Shown here piece after piece: positions 19,801 through 27,338 of a stretch of DNA of 64,000 nt (position 1 is the first letter of the stretch; each line of letters starts with the position of its first letter). The notes below the pieces were generated by a model. It was not told the origin of the DNA. It did no database searches and saw nothing but the letters and a program-made list of their open reading frames with translations. The translations under genes were made by a program, and so were the position numbers. The DNA lies in assembly GCA_945280365.1 (NCBI GenBank), contig CALYQD010000003.1, positions 1-64,000 of the forward strand, written 5' to 3'. Origin of the DNA: an uncultured Apibacter sp. Its GTDB lineage: Bacteria > Bacteroidota > Bacteroidia > Flavobacteriales > Weeksellaceae.

Positions 19801-20057
19801 TAATTTATGCCATAGTTCTCCATTTAAGATTAGTACCCAATTGGAGAGGGAAATATCTATTTAATTTTTTGTCTATAATTTCTTTCTCATCCATACTTAT
19901 GACCTATTTCGGAGTAAACTATTATTTATCAGGATTACATTCCTATGCGCAAGGAGATTCAGTTCCCGTGCCTTTGTGGGTCTATATAGTAGCTATGTCA
20001 GTAATTTTGTTGGGTATTATTTCATTTATGGCACAAAAAAGAAAGATTTATTCATAA
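16848..20057 (+). CDS. Cytochrome c biogenesis protein, fused ResB-CcsA type
   Basis: This 1069-aa integral membrane protein forms the system II cytochrome c synthase that exports and attaches heme to apocytochromes. The N-terminal ResB (Ccs1)-like part has membrane helices near residues 15-90 and a long periplasmic region to about residue 440. A middle periplasmic segment (FGELLVQSFEGRIEPVNTLALE) follows. The C-terminal CcsA part has about eight helices and the heme-handling WWD-type motif in WGRYWSWDPKETWAL near residues 968-982. His residues flanking the motif (HGGDQMNP, HVAVITSSY, LHSYAQGDS) fit the family. The ATG at 16848 is preferred over the TTG at 16824. Its presence implies c-type cytochromes and a respiratory metabolism. 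Confidence 0.94.
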   Translation: MKKILDLLFSTKTTAVMLIIYALAMAWGTFVENDYGTSVAKALIYNSKWFEIIMLILILNFIGNIKKYKLWSFNKWPILAFHLSFIFMFFGGAITRYISYEGQIHIREGEVNDEIISDDTYVKVQISDYTGLTRAYQDIGFTFTSENIPLLLKPFQKRFLANYDFQGKKVKLQSIGFIPRAQDSLQLNGSGKQILKVISSGKGGRETIYIEEGTAKQVQNSTISFNKNIPGAINITSNDEESTISSPMMGRRMIMTTQEELSVDGNDKKQNLHYASLYQFPNVTFVIPLPPQRGKIIYFEGDKNKNSEDPDLVYMKATTEHETKEFSFYGKKGITGVQKQMNIDGLIISIGYGSRIYKTSPFSLKLNKFTMEHYPGSNSPSSYESHVSILDNGKEIPYNIYMNHILNYKGYRFFQSSFDPDLKGTILSVNHDLWGTTITYIGYALLIIGMFMTLFWKGTRFSKLNLQLKKIAEYKKIHVLVLLLLSQYAFTQNINKVSEKQGHDHSQHTYLNNSKEVNSRTFSKTINIPKSHSDKFGELLVQSFEGRIEPVNTLALEILRKLYKSEKFYDLDANQFFISISMNPMNWANVPIIKVGNRGGEQLKKITKANKEGYTSLMNLFITKSDGSPFFVLEDDFRRAFSKKPSERTNYDKEIIELNDKLQVMQGIISGQYLKFIPIPNDKNHTWTSWISSDMKTNETALNLIGGYFRSVLLAEKDGNWNQADEALHKITNYQLKWGEEVIPSKPKIDWEIRYNNWNIFFKIMILYALLGVLLLLIAFLKLFTDTNKFYTGLEKVLLVIVILAIIIQGIGLGIRWYVSGHEPWSNGYEAVMFISWVSVLAGLLLYRNRNGFIPAAGCLVAVILMGFAHGGDQMNPQITPLVPVLKSYWLMIHVAVITSSYGFFGLSALIGTVVLILFILNHKRISHKVESSIRELTIVNEISLTLGIFLLTIGTFLGGIWANESWGRYWSWDPKETWALISIIIYAIVLHLRLVPNWRGKYLFNFLSIISFSSILMTYFGVNYYLSGLHSYAQGDSVPVPLWVYIVAMSVILLGIISFMAQKRKIYS

Positions 20058-20657
20058 AATTTTTGTTTAATTAACTTAATTAAAATTATTATATGAATGT
20101 TTTTAAAGTTTTTTTAATTTAATTTTATATAGTTTTATTCCGTAGTAAGTAGAAAAAATAAGATAATTTTACAATTATTATTTTTTTAATATTTTGGTAT
20201 AATAAAAACCTATTTTCTGATAATGATTAAATTTATTCGTAATAAATTACTCCTTGTTATAAAAAAAGCAAATAAATAAATGACAAAGAATTTCAAAATA
20301 TCAAGAAATATAATTACATTTGTAATCTGTAAAATTAGACATCTTATCTGCTAAAACTATCGTTCCTTTTTTAAATAATTTCCAAAGGTGTATTAAAAAA
20401 ATATAATTTTTTCAACTAAAAGTTTTACGGATAATGAAAAATAATAATAGTTTTCCATTATGATAATAAGGTATAAAACGTGTGGAATCTAACTTAGAAT
20501 TTTAGAATTTTAAATTACTTTGTGATAACTTTTTTCATAATATATAAAGGGGTTGTAATAAGACCTTACTTACAAAAGAAGGAATAAGATTATAAGCTTT
20601 TCCTTAAAAAATTTTACATAATATATATATTTGCAATATTAATTTTAAATTAAAATT
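20058..20657. other. 600-bp AT-rich intergenic region
   Basis: There is no credible ORF on either strand and no recognised RNA. The only signal I can support is a TATATTTG sequence at 20626-20633, a match to the Bacteroidota -7 element (TAnnTTTG), 24 bp before the DUF4290 start; the -33 element is weak. Confidence 0.5.
20626..20633 (+). promoter_or_regulatory. -7 promoter element upstream of DUF4290-murA
   Basis: TATATTTG fits the consensus TAnnTTTG used by the main sigma factor of Bacteroidota. A transcript starting a few bases downstream would have a leader of about 17 nt and would cover the overlapping DUF4290 and murA genes. Confidence 0.45.
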
Positions 20658-21296
20658 ATGGAGTATAATACTCAAAGAAAAAAATTAATTATTCCTGAAT
20701 ACGGAAGACATGTACAACAATTGGTAGATCATTGTATGACGATAAAAGATGATAACGAAAGAAATAAATTTGCCAGATCTATTATAGATGTAATGGGTGA
20801 TCTAAATCCACACCTACGTGATGTACCAGATTTCCAGCATAAACTATGGGATCAACTATTTATAATGGCTAATTTTGAATTAGAAGTAGAATCCCCTTAT
20901 CCTATCCCAACTAAGTCAGACATGAATACTAAACCAAAAAAGATGGGATATCCTAGTAATGAATCCAAATACAGATATTACGGTACTAATGTGAAGAAAA
21001 TGATTGAAATAGCGCGAAGTTGGGAAGAAGGCGATAAAAAGGAAGGATTAAAATATGTTATAGCCAATCAAATGAAAAAAAATTATCTGAAATGGAACAA
21101 AGATCAGGTAGAAGATGAAGTTATAGTAAATCATTTAGAAGAATTGTCAAATGGAGCATTAAAATTAAATTCCAAAGATCCTTTAGTGAATATACCAATA
21201 CAAAATAATTCAAATTTGACATATAAAAATAAAAATAGAAATAATAATTATAGAAACCAAAAAAAGAATAATTTTTCAAAAAATAAAAATAAATAA
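20658..21296 (+). CDS. DUF4290 domain protein
   Basis: This 212-aa soluble protein has the DUF4290 core: MEYNTQRKKLIIPEYGRHV at the start, CxxIKDDNERNKFARSI, then a LNPHLRDVPDFQHKLWDQL segment and MANFELEVESPYP. The C-terminal ~40 residues are Asn/Lys-rich and low-complexity. The family is specific to Bacteroidota and function is unknown. Its stop codon overlaps the murA start by one base (TAATG), so the two are translationally coupled, which suggests a role linked to cell-envelope growth. Confidence 0.9.
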   Translation: MEYNTQRKKLIIPEYGRHVQQLVDHCMTIKDDNERNKFARSIIDVMGDLNPHLRDVPDFQHKLWDQLFIMANFELEVESPYPIPTKSDMNTKPKKMGYPSNESKYRYYGTNVKKMIEIARSWEEGDKKEGLKYVIANQMKKNYLKWNKDQVEDEVIVNHLEELSNGALKLNSKDPLVNIPIQNNSNLTYKNKNRNNNYRNQKKNNFSKNKNK

Positions 21297-22606
21297 TGAA
21301 TACTTTTCAGATTTGTGGTGGAAAACCTCTTCATGGAGAATTTTATCCGCAAGGTGCCAAAAATGAAGCTCTTCAAGTCATATGTGCAACTTTGCTTACC
21401 TCAAAATCCGTTAGGATAAAAAATATTCCGGAAATTCAGGATGTATTAATTTTAATTGAAATTTTAAAAACTGTTGGGGTTAAAGTAACCAGGAATGTTA
21501 AAGGAGATTATACATTTTGTTCTGAAGAAATTGATTTTGAATTTCTGAAAAGTAAAGATTTTAGAAAAAACGGAGCACAGTTAAGAGGCTCCATCATGCT
21601 ATTAGGCCCTTTGTTGAGCAGATTCGGAGAGGCATATATTCCTATACCAGGAGGTGATAAAATTGGAAGAAGAAGATTAGATACTCATTTTAACGGATTT
21701 ATTGATTTAGGAGCGGAATTTGAATACGACGAAGAGGAAAAATTTTACTCCGTTAAAGCAAAAAAATTACAAGGAAATTATTTACTCTTAGAAGAGGCTT
21801 CAGTTACGGGTACCGCTAACATTATTATGGCAGCCGTGTTAGCTGAAGGAAAAACGCAAATATACAATGCCGCTTGCGAGCCGTATATACAACAGTTATG
21901 TAAGTTGCTTTTAGAAATGGGAGCGAAGATTGAAGGCATCGGATCTAATTTTTTGACTATTTACGGAGTATCTGAACTTAACGGTGCAGAACACACTGTT
22001 CTTCCTGATATGATTGAGATTGGAAGTATTATCGGATTAGCGGCGATGACTCGATCAGAGATTACAATTAAAGAGGCAAGTTGGGAAAATTTAGGAAATA
22101 TTCCGGATACTTTTAGAAGATTAGGGATTCAAATAGATAAAATAGGAGATGATTTACACATTCCCTCACAAGAACATTATAAAATACAAAATTTTATTGA
22201 CGGATCGATTTTGACAATTTCTGATGCGCCTTGGCCTGGATTTACACCAGATTTATTAAGCATTATTTTAGTGGTTGCTACGCAGGCTAAAGGAAGTGTT
22301 CTTATTCATCAAAAAATGTTTGAAAGTAGATTGTTTTTTGTTGATAAATTAATCGATATGGGAGCACAAATTATTCTTTGCGACCCGCACAGGGCTACCG
22401 TTATAGGACTAAACCATAAAGTACCTTTACGAGGCACAATTATGACTTCACCAGATATTAGAGCCGGTATTTCATTATTAATCGCTGCCATGTCTGCAAA
22501 AGGTACAAGTAGAATTCATAATATTTATCAAATAGATAGAGGGTATGAAAACATTGATGATCGATTAAGAGCTTTAGGCGCTGAAATTGAACGAATTAAT
22601 GTTTAA
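21296..22606 (+). CDS. murA: UDP-N-acetylglucosamine 1-carboxyvinyltransferase (Asp active-site variant)
   Basis: This 436-aa cytosolic enzyme catalyses the first committed step of peptidoglycan synthesis, transfer of enolpyruvate from PEP to UDP-GlcNAc. Seen: GAKNEAL with Lys22-Asn23, AQLRGSIMLLGPLL, VTGTANIIMAA, and the C-terminal DRGYENIDDRLRALGAEIERI. The residue that is Cys115 in E. coli MurA is Asp121 here (PGGDKIGRRR). Fosfomycin inactivates MurA by alkylating that Cys, and natural Asp forms (for example in Mycobacterium) are resistant, so insensitivity to fosfomycin is expected at the target. It overlaps DUF4290 by one base. Confidence 0.96.
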   Translation: MNTFQICGGKPLHGEFYPQGAKNEALQVICATLLTSKSVRIKNIPEIQDVLILIEILKTVGVKVTRNVKGDYTFCSEEIDFEFLKSKDFRKNGAQLRGSIMLLGPLLSRFGEAYIPIPGGDKIGRRRLDTHFNGFIDLGAEFEYDEEEKFYSVKAKKLQGNYLLLEEASVTGTANIIMAAVLAEGKTQIYNAACEPYIQQLCKLLLEMGAKIEGIGSNFLTIYGVSELNGAEHTVLPDMIEIGSIIGLAAMTRSEITIKEASWENLGNIPDTFRRLGIQIDKIGDDLHIPSQEHYKIQNFIDGSILTISDAPWPGFTPDLLSIILVVATQAKGSVLIHQKMFESRLFFVDKLIDMGAQIILCDPHRATVIGLNHKVPLRGTIMTSPDIRAGISLLIAAMSAKGTSRIHNIYQIDRGYENIDDRLRALGAEIERINV

Positions 22607-22622
22607 TCTAAAAAAAATAACA

Positions 22623-23627
22623 ATGCATGGGAATCAACGTTTAAAAATTACTATCATAATCGCAATATATAATAGAAAAGAAGAACTCCAAGAACTATTG
22701 TACAGTTTGATTAAACAAACTGACAAAAACTTTGAAATAATTGTAGTTGATGATGGATCAGAAAAAAAACTTGAAACTATAGTTTCTTCCTACGCAAATG
22801 AATTAGATATAAAATATTTTTACAAAAATAATTCTGGAGCCGGTTTATCAAGAAACTATGGGGCAAGACATGCATCAGGTAATTATTATATTTTTTTAGA
22901 TTCTGATTGTATTGTTCCCACAAATTACATCGAAAATGTACGCAATGAACTTAAACGTAATTATGTAGATGCGTGGGGAGGGGCTGATTCTGCCGATAAA
23001 AATTTTACGGATTTACAAAAAGCTATATCCTATTCCATGACCTCATTATTTACTACCGGTGGAATACGAGGAAATAAAAAATCAGTAAATAAATTTCAAC
23101 CACGAAGTTTCAATATGGGAATTTCTAAAGAAGCTTTCGATGATGTAAAAGGATTTTCAGAGCTGAGAGTAGGGGAGGATCCTGATTTAAGCCTTGCTTT
23201 ATGGGAAAAAGGATATAACACAAGTTTTTTTCCTGATTGTAAAGTTTTTCATAAAAGAAGATCCTCATTAAAGAAATTTTCCAATCAAATTTATCATTTT
23301 GGAATTGCTCGTCCAATTTTAAACCAAAGACATCCAAAATTTAAAAAGATTACATTTTGGTTTCCCTCTATATTTATGATTTTTACGGTTATATCTGTTC
23401 TATTATCTTTTATAGAATATTGGTTTATTTTACCGTTAGTTTTTTATTGTTGCCTTATATTAATTGATTCAAGCTATAGAAATAGGAGTTTGAAAATTGG
23501 ATTGCTATCATTAGTATCAACCTTTATCCAGTTTTTTTCTTATGGATCCGGTTATTTGTTGTCTTATGTAAAAGTAGAAATTTTAAACATCGATCCAAAA
23601 ATTGCATTTCCATCCCATTATTGCTAA
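22623..23627 (+). CDS. Glycosyltransferase family 2 with C-terminal membrane helices
   Basis: This 334-aa protein has an N-terminal GT-A domain: ITIIIAIYNRKEEL, the nucleotide-binding VVDDGS, LSRNYGARHASG, the metal-binding DSDC (DxD-type), and a GEDPDLSLAL acceptor-site segment. The C-terminal ~90 residues contain two or more membrane helices (FWFPSIFMIFTVISVLLSF and following). It probably adds a sugar to a lipid-linked or surface glycan. The start is uncertain: the ATG at 22623 avoids overlap with murA, while 22599 and 22587 are possible and would overlap it by 8 and 20 bp. Confidence 0.88.
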   Translation: MHGNQRLKITIIIAIYNRKEELQELLYSLIKQTDKNFEIIVVDDGSEKKLETIVSSYANELDIKYFYKNNSGAGLSRNYGARHASGNYYIFLDSDCIVPTNYIENVRNELKRNYVDAWGGADSADKNFTDLQKAISYSMTSLFTTGGIRGNKKSVNKFQPRSFNMGISKEAFDDVKGFSELRVGEDPDLSLALWEKGYNTSFFPDCKVFHKRRSSLKKFSNQIYHFGIARPILNQRHPKFKKITFWFPSIFMIFTVISVLLSFIEYWFILPLVFYCCLILIDSSYRNRSLKIGLLSLVSTFIQFFSYGSGYLLSYVKVEILNIDPKIAFPSHYC

Positions 23628-23629
23628 TT

Positions 23630-24049
23630 TTATCTAAAAGAAGCATGATTACTGGTTTTCATTAATCTTCCTTCTTCAACAACTTCTTTTTTATTTTCGT
23701 AATAATATGTGTTATAATATAAGACATTGTTCTCTATTTTAACAGTTTTTACTTTTATTCCGCCATTTTTATTTATATACTTTTTAAAATTATCTTTTTT
23801 GGCCTCCTTTTTAGAAAAAAATAAAACATAATCACAATCATTTAACCATTCAATCCTCTTATAAGATTGTACCCCATTGGTAATTTCCAATTGCCTATTT
23901 CCCATTCTTATAATTATTGAATTTAAATTAGGATTTGGGCTAACATTTCTAAATTCACCTTTATTAAAATCGAGGCACGTAAGTTTCTTATCCTGAGCAT
24001 AAGAAGTCAAAGAAAAGGATAAGAATAATAATATAATAATTTTTTTCAT
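23630..24049 (-). CDS. Small secreted protein of unknown function
   Basis: This 139-aa protein has a clear signal peptide (MKKIIILLFLSFSLTSYAQ), so it is periplasmic or secreted. The mature part includes LTCLDFNKGEFRNVSPNP, ITNGVQSYKRIEWLNDCDYVL and a Tyr/Asn-rich strand, with two Cys that could pair. The arrangement resembles small beta-rich exported proteins of Flavobacteriales, but I cannot name the family. It is convergent with the glycosyltransferase gene; the two stop codons are only 2 bp apart. Confidence 0.75.
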   Translation of the reverse strand: MKKIIILLFLSFSLTSYAQDKKLTCLDFNKGEFRNVSPNPNLNSIIIRMGNRQLEITNGVQSYKRIEWLNDCDYVLFFSKKEAKKDNFKKYINKNGGIKVKTVKIENNVLYYNTYYYENKKEVVEEGRLMKTSNHASFR

Positions 24050-24310
24050 ATCTCAAATATAATAAAATAATTTAGCTAAAAAAAAATAGGTGTTGATAAC
24101 TTTATTTAGTTTATTATTAATCTATTACTATCAATATATTTATTATTTCAACTCATTTTGTTTTCAATAAATAATCTTAATTATCAGTATCTAATTATAT
24201 TTTTTTTTAATAATATCATAAGAAATAATTATGTTGAAAATAAAATCTTTAAATAAAAAAAGCTATGCTAAATTAAAATTAACTTTGTAATACAAATATA
24301 AGCTACGTTT

Positions 24311-24401
24311 CGAATACATGAAATTTGACAATCAAATATCTTCTACTATATTTATTTATAGTATTTAAATACAATAATTAAATCGTCAAATATTGTATTC
24401 G
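24311..24401 (+). promoter_or_regulatory. Nested inverted repeats upstream of nrdD
   Basis: In the 449-bp region before nrdD, an outer imperfect inverted repeat pairs 24311-24329 (CGAATACATGAAATTTGAC) with 24385-24401 (GTCAAATATTGTATTCG). Inside are a perfect palindrome ATTTGA-CAA-TCAAAT (24323-24337) and an inner hairpin TACTATA-TTTATT-TATAGTA (24344-24363). It lies ~100 bp before the start codon. It may be an operator for an oxygen- or nucleotide-responsive regulator, or a structured leader. The rest of 24050-24498 shows nothing else. Confidence 0.45.
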
Positions 24402-24498
24402 TGCTTTCCATGCTAAACTTTTAATAGTACTTAAATAAATTCTATACTAATTAAATGTTACGCATAATTTCAGTATAATATTTTAAATTAAACATAAA

Positions 24499-26706
24499 AT
24501 GATTCAGACAGTTATTAAAAGAGATGGACGTGTTGTCGAGTTTAATAAAAACAAGATTTTTAATGCAATCAGTAAAGCGATGCAAAGCACAAAAAACGGA
24601 GTGGATTCTTTTTTAATACAAAAAATTACTGATGAAATATTTTCGCAGGGAAAAAAAGAGATGAACGTTGAAGATATACAGGATATGGTAGAAATGGAGC
24701 TAATGAAAAGCCCACGTAAAGAGGTTGCAAAAAAATATATATCCTATAGAGACCAAAGAAATGTTGCAAGGAAAGCGAAAACTTGTAATATGTTTTTAGA
24801 AATAATAGAAACGAAATCAAATGAGATAACCAGGGAGAATGCAAATATGAACGCAGATACTCCTGCAGGTATGATGATGAAGTTTGCAAGTGAGACTACT
24901 AAACCTTTTGTTGATGATTATCTTTTAGATCCTAAAGCAAAAGAAGCAATACAATCGAATTATATACACGTACACGATAAAGATTATTATCCCACTAAAA
25001 GTCTTACCTGTGTACAACACCCTTTAAATAAAATATTACAAAACGGTTTATTTGCAGGACATGGAGAATCTAGACCCGCAAAAAGAATTGAAACTGCAAG
25101 TATGCTGGCTTGTATTTCATTAGAAACCGCTCAAAATGAGATGCATGGTGGTCAGGCAATTCCGGCATTTGATTTTTATTTAGCACCTTTCGTAAGGAAA
25201 AGTTATATAGAAGAAATCAAAATATTAGAGCAAATTAACGGAAAAAATTATGAGCATTTATATAACTATGAAATTAAAGATTATATAAAGGAAGGATTAG
25301 ACGATAAACAGGGCGATCAAAGAATTGTACAACATGCCATAAATCGAACCGTGAGTCGGGTGCACCAATCTATGGAAGCATTCATTCATAATATGAATAC
25401 CATACATTCGAGAGGAGGAAATCAAGTGGTATTCAGCTCTATTAATTACGGGACAGATACTTCTCCAGAAGGAAGGTGTGTGATAAGAGAATTATTAAAA
25501 AGTACAGACGAAGGAGTAGGGAATGGGGGAACAGCAATATTTCCTATTCAGATATGGAAAAAAAAGAGAGGGGTAAGCTATTTACCGGAAGACACCAATT
25601 ATGATCTGTATAAATTAGCTTGTAAAGTTAGCGCTCGTCGTTTTTTTCCAAATTTTCTCAACTTAGATGCTACATTTAATCAACACGAAAAATGGGAATC
25701 AACTGATCCTGCGAGATATCAATATGAAACGGCAACTATGGGGTGCCGTACTAGAGTTTTTGAAAATAGATTCGGAGAAAAAACTTCGATAGGAAGAGGT
25801 AACCTTTCATTTACAACAGTAAACTTGGTCCGATTAGCATTAGAAAGTCGTGAGATAGAAAATGAATCAGAACGTATTCATGAATTTTTTAAAAAATTGG
25901 AAGATACCTTGCACATTGCTGCTATACAATTACATCAACGTTTTGAATTTCAAAAAACCGCAGCGCCAAAGCAATTTCCTTTACTTATGTCAACTTTATG
26001 GAATGGTTCAGAAAAACTAAAATCTGAAGAAAGTATTGAAAAAGTTATAAATCAAGGAACGTTAGGTATTGGTTTTATAGGACTGGCAGAAGCTTTAGTA
26101 GCGTTGATAGGAAAACATCATGCAGAAAGCGAAAAATCCCAAAAATTAGGTTTAGAGATAGTGACATTTATGAGAGATAAATCTTTGATCTTTTCAGAAA
26201 GCTACCAGCATAATTATAGTATACTTGCGACGCCAGCCGAAGGCATTGCAGGAAAATTCACTAGTAAGGATAAGAAAGATTTCGGAATTATACCGGGAAT
26301 AACAGACAGAGAATATTATACCAATTCAAATCATGTACCCGTATATTATAAATGCAGTGCACATTTAAAAGCACAAATCGAAGCACCCTATCATGAATTA
26401 ACCAGAGGTGGACATATTTTTTATGTTGAAATTGATGGAGATGCCACACACAATCCACAATCAATTATGACAGTTGTAGATATGATGGATAAATATAATA
26501 TGGGATATTCTTCTGTTAACCACACACGAAACAGATGTTTACAATGCGGATATGAAAATGCTTCCTCACAACTCGACGAATGTCCGAAATGCGGAAGTAC
26601 ACATATAGACCGTCTACAAAGGATTACGGGATATTTGGTTGGAACAACTGACAGGTGGAACTTTGCAAAGTTGGCAGAATTAAATGATCGGATCATCCAT
26701 GACTAA
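24499..26706 (+). CDS. nrdD: Anaerobic (class III) ribonucleoside-triphosphate reductase
   Basis: This 735-aa glycyl-radical enzyme makes deoxyribonucleotides without oxygen. The N-terminal ATP-cone allosteric domain is at about residues 3-95 (VIKRDGRVVEFNKNKIFNAI). The catalytic barrel contains HVHDKDYYPT and the catalytic Cys regions. Near the C-terminus is a four-Cys zinc site (CLQCGYENAS then CPKCGS), followed by the radical loop RITGYLVGT with Gly711 the expected radical site. The full-length protein overlaps nrdG by 8 bp, so the two are co-translated. Confidence 0.97.
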   Translation: MIQTVIKRDGRVVEFNKNKIFNAISKAMQSTKNGVDSFLIQKITDEIFSQGKKEMNVEDIQDMVEMELMKSPRKEVAKKYISYRDQRNVARKAKTCNMFLEIIETKSNEITRENANMNADTPAGMMMKFASETTKPFVDDYLLDPKAKEAIQSNYIHVHDKDYYPTKSLTCVQHPLNKILQNGLFAGHGESRPAKRIETASMLACISLETAQNEMHGGQAIPAFDFYLAPFVRKSYIEEIKILEQINGKNYEHLYNYEIKDYIKEGLDDKQGDQRIVQHAINRTVSRVHQSMEAFIHNMNTIHSRGGNQVVFSSINYGTDTSPEGRCVIRELLKSTDEGVGNGGTAIFPIQIWKKKRGVSYLPEDTNYDLYKLACKVSARRFFPNFLNLDATFNQHEKWESTDPARYQYETATMGCRTRVFENRFGEKTSIGRGNLSFTTVNLVRLALESREIENESERIHEFFKKLEDTLHIAAIQLHQRFEFQKTAAPKQFPLLMSTLWNGSEKLKSEESIEKVINQGTLGIGFIGLAEALVALIGKHHAESEKSQKLGLEIVTFMRDKSLIFSESYQHNYSILATPAEGIAGKFTSKDKKDFGIIPGITDREYYTNSNHVPVYYKCSAHLKAQIEAPYHELTRGGHIFYVEIDGDATHNPQSIMTVVDMMDKYNMGYSSVNHTRNRCLQCGYENASSQLDECPKCGSTHIDRLQRITGYLVGTTDRWNFAKLAELNDRIIHD

Positions 26707-27202
26707 AATATCAGTTTTAGATATCCTTTATGACACCACGGTGGATGGACCGGGATTTAGAACTTCAATTTATGCTGCCGGGTGCATTCATAAATGTTTA
26801 GAATGTCACAATCCACAATCATGGGATTATGCAAACGGACAGGAATATTCCATTGAAGAGTTGCTTGATATTGTTTCCGTTTCGGAATTTGCCAATGTTA
26901 CCTTTACGGGAGGAGACCCTTTAATACAGGTAAATGAATTTACGGAATTAGCAAAAAAAATAAAAACTTTTACTCATAAAAATATTTGGTGTTATACCGG
27001 ATTTACATTTGAACAAATCAATAAATCCCAAAAATTATCACAAATTTTACCTTTTATAGATGTACTGGTAGATGGAAAATATATGAACAATTTATATAAT
27101 GAAGATTTGCCTTTTAGAGGCAGTTCTAATCAAAGAATAATTGATGTACCAAAAACACTTCAAACAGAAGAAATAATACTTAAAGAAGACTTTTTTATAT
27201 AA
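26699..27202 (+). CDS. nrdG: Anaerobic ribonucleotide reductase activating enzyme
   Basis: This 167-aa radical-SAM enzyme installs the glycyl radical on NrdD. The [4Fe-4S] motif is Cys29-x3-Cys33-x2-Cys36 (GCIHKCLECHN), with VDGPGFRTSIYAAG before it and the SAM-binding FTGGDPL after it. I place the start at the ATG at 26699, overlapping the nrdD stop; an upstream in-frame ATG at 26684 would add five residues that do not match the family. Confidence 0.96.
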   Translation: MTKISVLDILYDTTVDGPGFRTSIYAAGCIHKCLECHNPQSWDYANGQEYSIEELLDIVSVSEFANVTFTGGDPLIQVNEFTELAKKIKTFTHKNIWCYTGFTFEQINKSQKLSQILPFIDVLVDGKYMNNLYNEDLPFRGSSNQRIIDVPKTLQTEEIILKEDFFI

Positions 27203-27338
27203 AAAATTTAAATCAAAATAAAAAATCACAAGATGAAAAACGCGTGATCCCTTAACTAAACGAGTCAAATTGCACGTTCGATAAAAATTCATTATCTTTA
27301 CGGTCTTATACTAAAGAAAAAAATAAACAAGTACATTT

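Noticed and set aside
20058-20657. Possible small RNA or tRNA in the 600-bp gap
   Set aside because: No cloverleaf, T-loop motif or strong hairpin with T-run could be found.
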